Position numbers and translations under genes: made by a program. Shown here piece by piece: positions 31,298-33,943 of a stretch of DNA of 33,943 nucleotides. The DNA lies in NCBI GenBank assembly GCA_027293415.1, contig JAPUFX010000018.1, positions 1 through 33,943 on the forward strand. The letters are read 5' to 3'. The notes under the pieces are model-generated. The model saw nothing but the letters and a program-made list of their open reading frames with translations, made no database searches and was not told the origin of the DNA. Every line of letters begins with the position of its first letter. Within the stretch, counting starts at the first letter, position 1. This DNA comes from Candidatus Methylomirabilota bacterium (GTDB taxonomy: Bacteria > Methylomirabilota > Methylomirabilia > Methylomirabilales > CSP1-5).

Positions 31298-32362
31298 TTA
31301 GCTAGCAGAGTTACGATGGGGTGTCAACCCGTTACTACTCTCCCGTTCATGATTTGTCAAGGTTGCAAGAGCCGCTTGGAGGTCCGCCGCCTGCGTATGG
31401 GTGTAACGGCGGGTCATGTTCGCCGTCTTGTGACCGAGGAGGTCTTGCACATAGGACGCCGAGACTCCGTTGCGGTTAAGCCGGGAGGCCACGGTATGCC
31501 GGAGATCGTGGAACCAGAGGTGGGCAATCCCCGCCGCCTGAATCCCTTTCTTAAGGTGGTAGTGAACAGCCCACTTACTCCAAGGTGTCCCGTCCGGCCT
31601 CGTGAACACATGAGCGGAGGTCGCCGCTCCCTTGCGCCGGAGCAGGATATAGTAAAGGGATTCGTTGATCGGCATGAGTCGCTTTTCCCCGCGCTTGGTC
31701 GGAGGAAAGTCCAGGACGCGCTCCGCGAGATCAACCTGAGTCCAGGTGAGCTTTATCAGTTCCCCCTCCCTCATACCGGTACAGAGAGCCGCCTGCATAA
31801 GATCAACGAAGGCGGGTTTGAGGTGAGGGAGGAGGGCCTTTTCCTCGGCTTCCGTCAATTCCCGATCTCGCCCCGGACCTTCCGGGAGCATCTTAAATTT
31901 TCGTTCTCGCCGGAGCCAATCCCACTCGAGGGCCATCCGAAGCATATTGCGGAGCACCGCGAGTTCCCGATTGACCGTCGCCCCGCTCACGCCTTCAGCC
32001 TTCCGCTTGCCGATATAGGTACTGATCGCCTCGGCGGTTATGTCCTCGAGGGCCACGCCGTCAAATTGCTTTGCCAGGTTCCGCACCCGTAACTCAATCG
32101 TTTCTAAGTCTCGCCCGTAATTCCGTTTGTCCTCCAAGAATGGGGCCACGAGGTCGGAAAAGGTCTTATCTTTTCCCACCCCGAGCAACCCGTTTTTATG
32201 ATCCTCGTGAAGCTGCCTCTCCCGTATCTTCGCAAGTTTCAAATCCCCCACGATCTCGGACTTATACTTACCGTTGAGCCGGTAGCGGACGCCCCACGCC
32301 TCCCGCTCCTCGCCATTCGTGGTCCACTTTCTGCAATATAGTTTGACTGTAAACTCTGCCAT
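31298..32362 (-). CDS. Tyrosine recombinase (integrase) at selC
   Basis: 354 aa phage/ICE-type integrase. An N-terminal arm-binding region (WGVRYRLNGKYKSEIVGDLK), a core-binding SAM-like domain (about 70-160), and a catalytic domain with R in CTGMREGELIKLTW near 200, HxxR in HDLRHTVASRL near 297, and Tyr in LLGHKTANMTRRYTH near 330. It catalyses site-specific recombination of its element. The gene ends 6 bp before the 5' end of tRNA-Sec and runs in the same direction as the tRNA, so the attachment site would be at the tRNA 5' side, not the usual 3' end. ATG 32362 has GGGAGGG 5 nt upstream. The promoter at 32464-32492 has an operator-like palindrome. Confidence 0.93.
   Translation of the reverse strand: MAEFTVKLYCRKWTTNGEEREAWGVRYRLNGKYKSEIVGDLKLAKIRERQLHEDHKNGLLGVGKDKTFSDLVAPFLEDKRNYGRDLETIELRVRNLAKQFDGVALEDITAEAISTYIGKRKAEGVSGATVNRELAVLRNMLRMALEWDWLRRERKFKMLPEGPGRDRELTEAEEKALLPHLKPAFVDLMQAALCTGMREGELIKLTWTQVDLAERVLDFPPTKRGEKRLMPINESLYYILLRRKGAATSAHVFTRPDGTPWSKWAVHYHLKKGIQAAGIAHLWFHDLRHTVASRLNRNGVSASYVQDLLGHKTANMTRRYTHTQAADLQAALATLTNHERESSNGLTPHRNSAS
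31299..31327 (-). promoter_or_regulatory. Candidate selC promoter inside the integrase 3' end
   Basis: On the minus strand TTGACA (31327-31322), a 17-bp spacer, then TAGCTA (31304-31299; weak -10), then 7 bp to the first base of tRNA-Sec. Transcription would start at or next to G1. E. coli selC transcripts are known to start at G1 with no leader. The -35 and spacer lie within the integrase coding sequence. A second TTGACA lies at 31360-31355. Confidence 0.45.
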
Positions 32363-32463
32363 TACGCCCTCCCTTTTTCTTAAGCCAGTCCTGGGCCGCC
32401 TCTATCATGGCCTCGCGGAGCGTCTTGCCGGCCCACTCCCTACACTCCGTCTCCTGTTCAGGA

Positions 32464-32492
32464 GTTATACAAGAACGCTCTTGTATTGTCAA
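32464..32492 (-). promoter_or_regulatory. Integrase promoter with a palindromic operator in the spacer
   Basis: On the minus strand a perfect TTGACA (32492-32487), a 17-bp spacer and TATAAC (32469-32464; 5 of 6). The spacer and the edge of the -10 hold an 8-bp-arm palindrome ATACAAGA-nnnn-TCTTGTAT (32467-32486). This placement is typical of a repressor operator. The predicted RNA starts near 32457 with about 95 nt of leader to the integrase ATG. Confidence 0.6.
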
Positions 32493-32499
32493 GAGGATT

Positions 32500-32528
32500 T
32501 TGCAAAGGCGCTCTCGGAGGTGTATTAT
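32500..32528 (+). promoter_or_regulatory. Candidate divergent promoter for the accessory genes
   Basis: TTGCAA (32500-32505), a 17-bp spacer and TATTAT (32523-32528; 5 of 6) on the + strand. The transcript would start within a few bases of ATG 32538, giving an almost leaderless mRNA. Confidence 0.4.
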
Positions 32529-32537
32529 CTATGGCAT

Positions 32538-32687
32538 ATGGCCAAGAGAAAGAATCCCCATGCTGTAGCCCTTGGTCGCAGAGGCGGCAGGAAGGGTGGC
32601 AAGGCCCGATGGGAGGGTGTGTCCTCGGAGGAGCGCAGCAAGATTCTCCGTAGGGCTGCCCTGGCGCGGTGGAGGAAGAAGAAGTGA
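32538..32687 (+). CDS. Small basic KGG-like protein
   Basis: 49 aa, about a third Arg and Lys: MAKRKNPHAVALGRRGGRKG then GKARWEGVSSEERSKILRRA and ARWRKKK. This pattern (NPHAVALGRxGGxKGGKAR...SxEER..I.RxAA.ARW) is a recurrent small-protein family related to KGG-motif proteins, presumed to bind nucleic acid; function unknown. GGAGG lies 17 nt upstream of the ATG, too far for normal use, and the predicted transcript start is nearly at the ATG. Its stop overlaps the start of the next gene (GTGA), so the two are coupled. Likely cargo of the selC element. Confidence 0.7.
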   Translation: MAKRKNPHAVALGRRGGRKGGKARWEGVSSEERSKILRRAALARWRKKK

Positions 32688-33352
32688 ACAAAGGCGACAA
32701 AAGGACCTTTCTCTGTGCTGGCTGTGGAGTCCTTAGCCTCCATATTGCGCATACGGTTGGAGAGGGTCCGCACGAGATAGTAGTCATTCGAGGCAGACCG
32801 CCAGGGGTAAAGAGGCCATATGGAGAAAATGTTAAGCTGTTTCATGTAGTCTACAAATGCGTTGGGTGTGGGAAGGATACGTACCTCCTCATCCGACCCC
32901 CGGTTCAGGAAATACCAGAAAAAGTTATCCACCAGTTTCCCGTTGGCACTCCCACGACCCATCCCTCAGTCCCGGGACCTGTGAAGGAGGCGGCTAATGA
33001 AGCAGAGAAGTGCCTTGCTATCGGTGCAAATAACGCCTGCGGAGTCATGGCCCGCAGGGCGATTCACGCTCTCTGCCAGGATAAGAAGGCTAAGGGAAAG
33101 GACCTGCCCAAGCAGCTAAAGTACCTCCATGACAACCAGGTGATAGCCCAAGACCTGCGGGAATGGGCCGATGATCTTCGGATACTGGGGCGTTCCGGTG
33201 CACACCCAGAGTGGCCCCAGGTGTCGCCTCAGGAGGCCAAGTACGCAGTCGAATTCCTAAGAGAGATCATCAGATACGTCTACATTAATCCAGCCGAGCG
33301 TGCTGCACAGAGGGTAGCAGAAGTGAAAAAGAAGAAAAAGGGAGAAAGGTAA
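32684..33352 (+). CDS. Zinc-ribbon DUF4145 protein
   Basis: 222 aa. Two CxxC pairs near the N-terminus (FLCAGCGVLSLH and YKCVGCGKDTYL) form a zinc ribbon. The C-terminal part is DUF4145: AANEAEKCLAIGANNACGVM, ARRAIHALCQDKKAKGKDLP, ADDLRILGRSGAHPEWP, then the helical end. DUF4145 occurs in prophage and defence islands and fused to restriction-type proteins, but has no settled activity. GTG 32684 has GGAGG 8 nt upstream and overlaps the preceding stop as GTGA; a GTG at 32669 is possible. The tail is a run of Lys (VKKKKKGER). Likely cargo of the integrated element. Confidence 0.85.
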   Translation: MNKGDKRTFLCAGCGVLSLHIAHTVGEGPHEIVVIRGRPPGVKRPYGENVKLFHVVYKCVGCGKDTYLLIRPPVQEIPEKVIHQFPVGTPTTHPSVPGPVKEAANEAEKCLAIGANNACGVMARRAIHALCQDKKAKGKDLPKQLKYLHDNQVIAQDLREWADDLRILGRSGAHPEWPQVSPQEAKYAVEFLREIIRYVYINPAERAAQRVAEVKKKKKGER

Positions 33353-33499
33353 AGGGGGAGAAAAAAGCTGCTGCCACTCTCGACGAGGACCCGATCGTCT
33401 TCGGGGAGACAATCGTGCCAGACCCCTCTCGCACGGTGGTGGAATAAACACAAGGACTAGCCACCTTCCTCTCCTCAGCCAACCATCGGGCGGACCATC

Positions 33500-33943
33500 C
33501 TACGGTGCGCTCCAGATGACCTTCCCGGCCGTGCCAAAGAAAACAAGAGAAGATTCACGCCGCTTTTCGACCACCCCTGTTGACTCTGCTTCGAGCGAAA
33601 CACTACCAAGAACTGCTTTGCCCCTTCCTGGCTTTCCCACGGTGATACGCGCCGAGCCATCAGCATCAACATCTAGTCGGGCTTGGGCTTCGATCCACTC
33701 CCCCGTTCTGAGGATTAGGCTCGCTTCTCCTTTAACTAGCACAACTTCAAATGCCACATCCTTTTTAACAAGACTCAGCAAAGATGGGGACACGATGGCA
33801 TAGTTATGCTTGGCTTCGCCATAGAGATTGAGACTCGGAATACCCCCGTTCACCACAAGGTCGCCGCGGATATTTCCCTTCTCATCCCGAAGAACAAACT
33901 TTTCTGCCTCGACCACCTTTGCCACCTTGCCTTGCGTAGCCTG
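33500..33943 (-). CDS. Hypothetical beta-rich protein, N-terminus beyond the window
   Basis: Minus-strand frame open to the right edge. It reads VVEAEKFVLRDEKGNIRGDL then VVNGGIPSLNLYGEAKHNYA, a repeat pattern (AExFVLxDExGxxRxxL...L.LYD) I recall from small envelope-associated proteins of environmental bacteria that have an N-terminal membrane anchor. A GTG at 33925 could start it, but the frame continues upstream (QATQGK), so a signal sequence outside the window is likely. The second half has ARLDVDADGSARITVG and ends SLVFFGTAGKVIWSAP. Function unknown. It converges on the DUF4145 gene with 147 bp between them. Confidence 0.6.
   Translation of the reverse strand, partial: QATQGKVAKVVEAEKFVLRDEKGNIRGDLVVNGGIPSLNLYGEAKHNYAIVSPSLLSLVKKDVAFEVVLVKGEASLILRTGEWIEAQARLDVDADGSARITVGKPGRGKAVLGSVSLEAESTGVVEKRRESSLVFFGTAGKVIWSAP

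Noticed and set aside
32268-32492. 74-codon minus-strand frame overlapping the integrase start
   Set aside because: Its ATG at 32492 coincides with the -35 of the integrase promoter, so it would not be transcribed from there; most of it overlaps the integrase. A shorter frame from 32408 cannot be excluded.

Overview
The window is GC-rich bacterial chromosome, densely packed and mostly on the + strand. GatCAB (tRNA-dependent amidation), selenocysteine tRNA, an NtrC-type sigma-54 regulator, a lipoprotein and many cyclic-dinucleotide proteins suggest an uncultured Gram-negative-type environmental bacterium. Methylomirabilota (NC10), Rokubacteria or Nitrospirota-like lineages would fit, but this is an impression from gene content and style, not a phylogenetic result.

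Layout. 1-3.4 kb: the end of aspS, then phoH, a short PgpH-like c-di-AMP phosphodiesterase and ybeY; the last two overlap by 107 bp. 3.6-9.1 kb: an NtrC-type regulator and its membrane kinase, a proline-rich lipoprotein, a lone receiver, a tandem PilZ protein and a small exported protein. 9.4-18.1 kb: era, glmU, glmS (UDP-GlcNAc synthesis), a CLC chloride transporter with CBS domains and a PcrA/UvrD helicase. 18.5-22.8 kb: gatC, gatA, a gamma-glutamylcyclotransferase-fold protein and gatB, separated by unusual heptanucleotide repeats. 22.8-25.1 kb: a glycosyltransferase resembling the selenosugar synthase SenB, a LysR regulator resembling the selenium-metabolism type, and the C-terminal stub of a PhnE-type ABC permease. 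25.6-31.0 kb: a signalling cluster made of a degenerate receiver-DUF4388 protein, a coiled-coil PilZ protein (minus strand), a membrane HD-GYP protein and a REC-GAF-GGDEF diguanylate cyclase. 31.2-33.9 kb: tRNA-Sec (selC) abutted at its 5' end by a tyrosine integrase, then small accessory genes (a KGG-like basic protein, a zinc-ribbon DUF4145 protein, an edge-truncated envelope-type protein). This last part looks like the end of an integrated element.

Three 174-bp copies of a non-autonomous transposon (MITE) occur at CTAG sites. Two sit exactly at TAG stop codons and one now supplies the end of a PilZ gene. Degenerate heptamer arrays, a 65-bp dispersed repeat and a cluster of perfect hairpins make up much of the intergenic DNA.

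The most interesting points are: (1) the integrase/selC junction, where the only visible selC promoter lies inside the 3' end of the integrase gene; (2) a possible selenium-linked gene set (SenB-like, LysR, permease stub) about 7 kb from selC; (3) MITE insertion that preserves stop codons; (4) heptamer arrays, one of which supplies the gatB start codon. All functions are inferred by reading the sequence; no database search was run.
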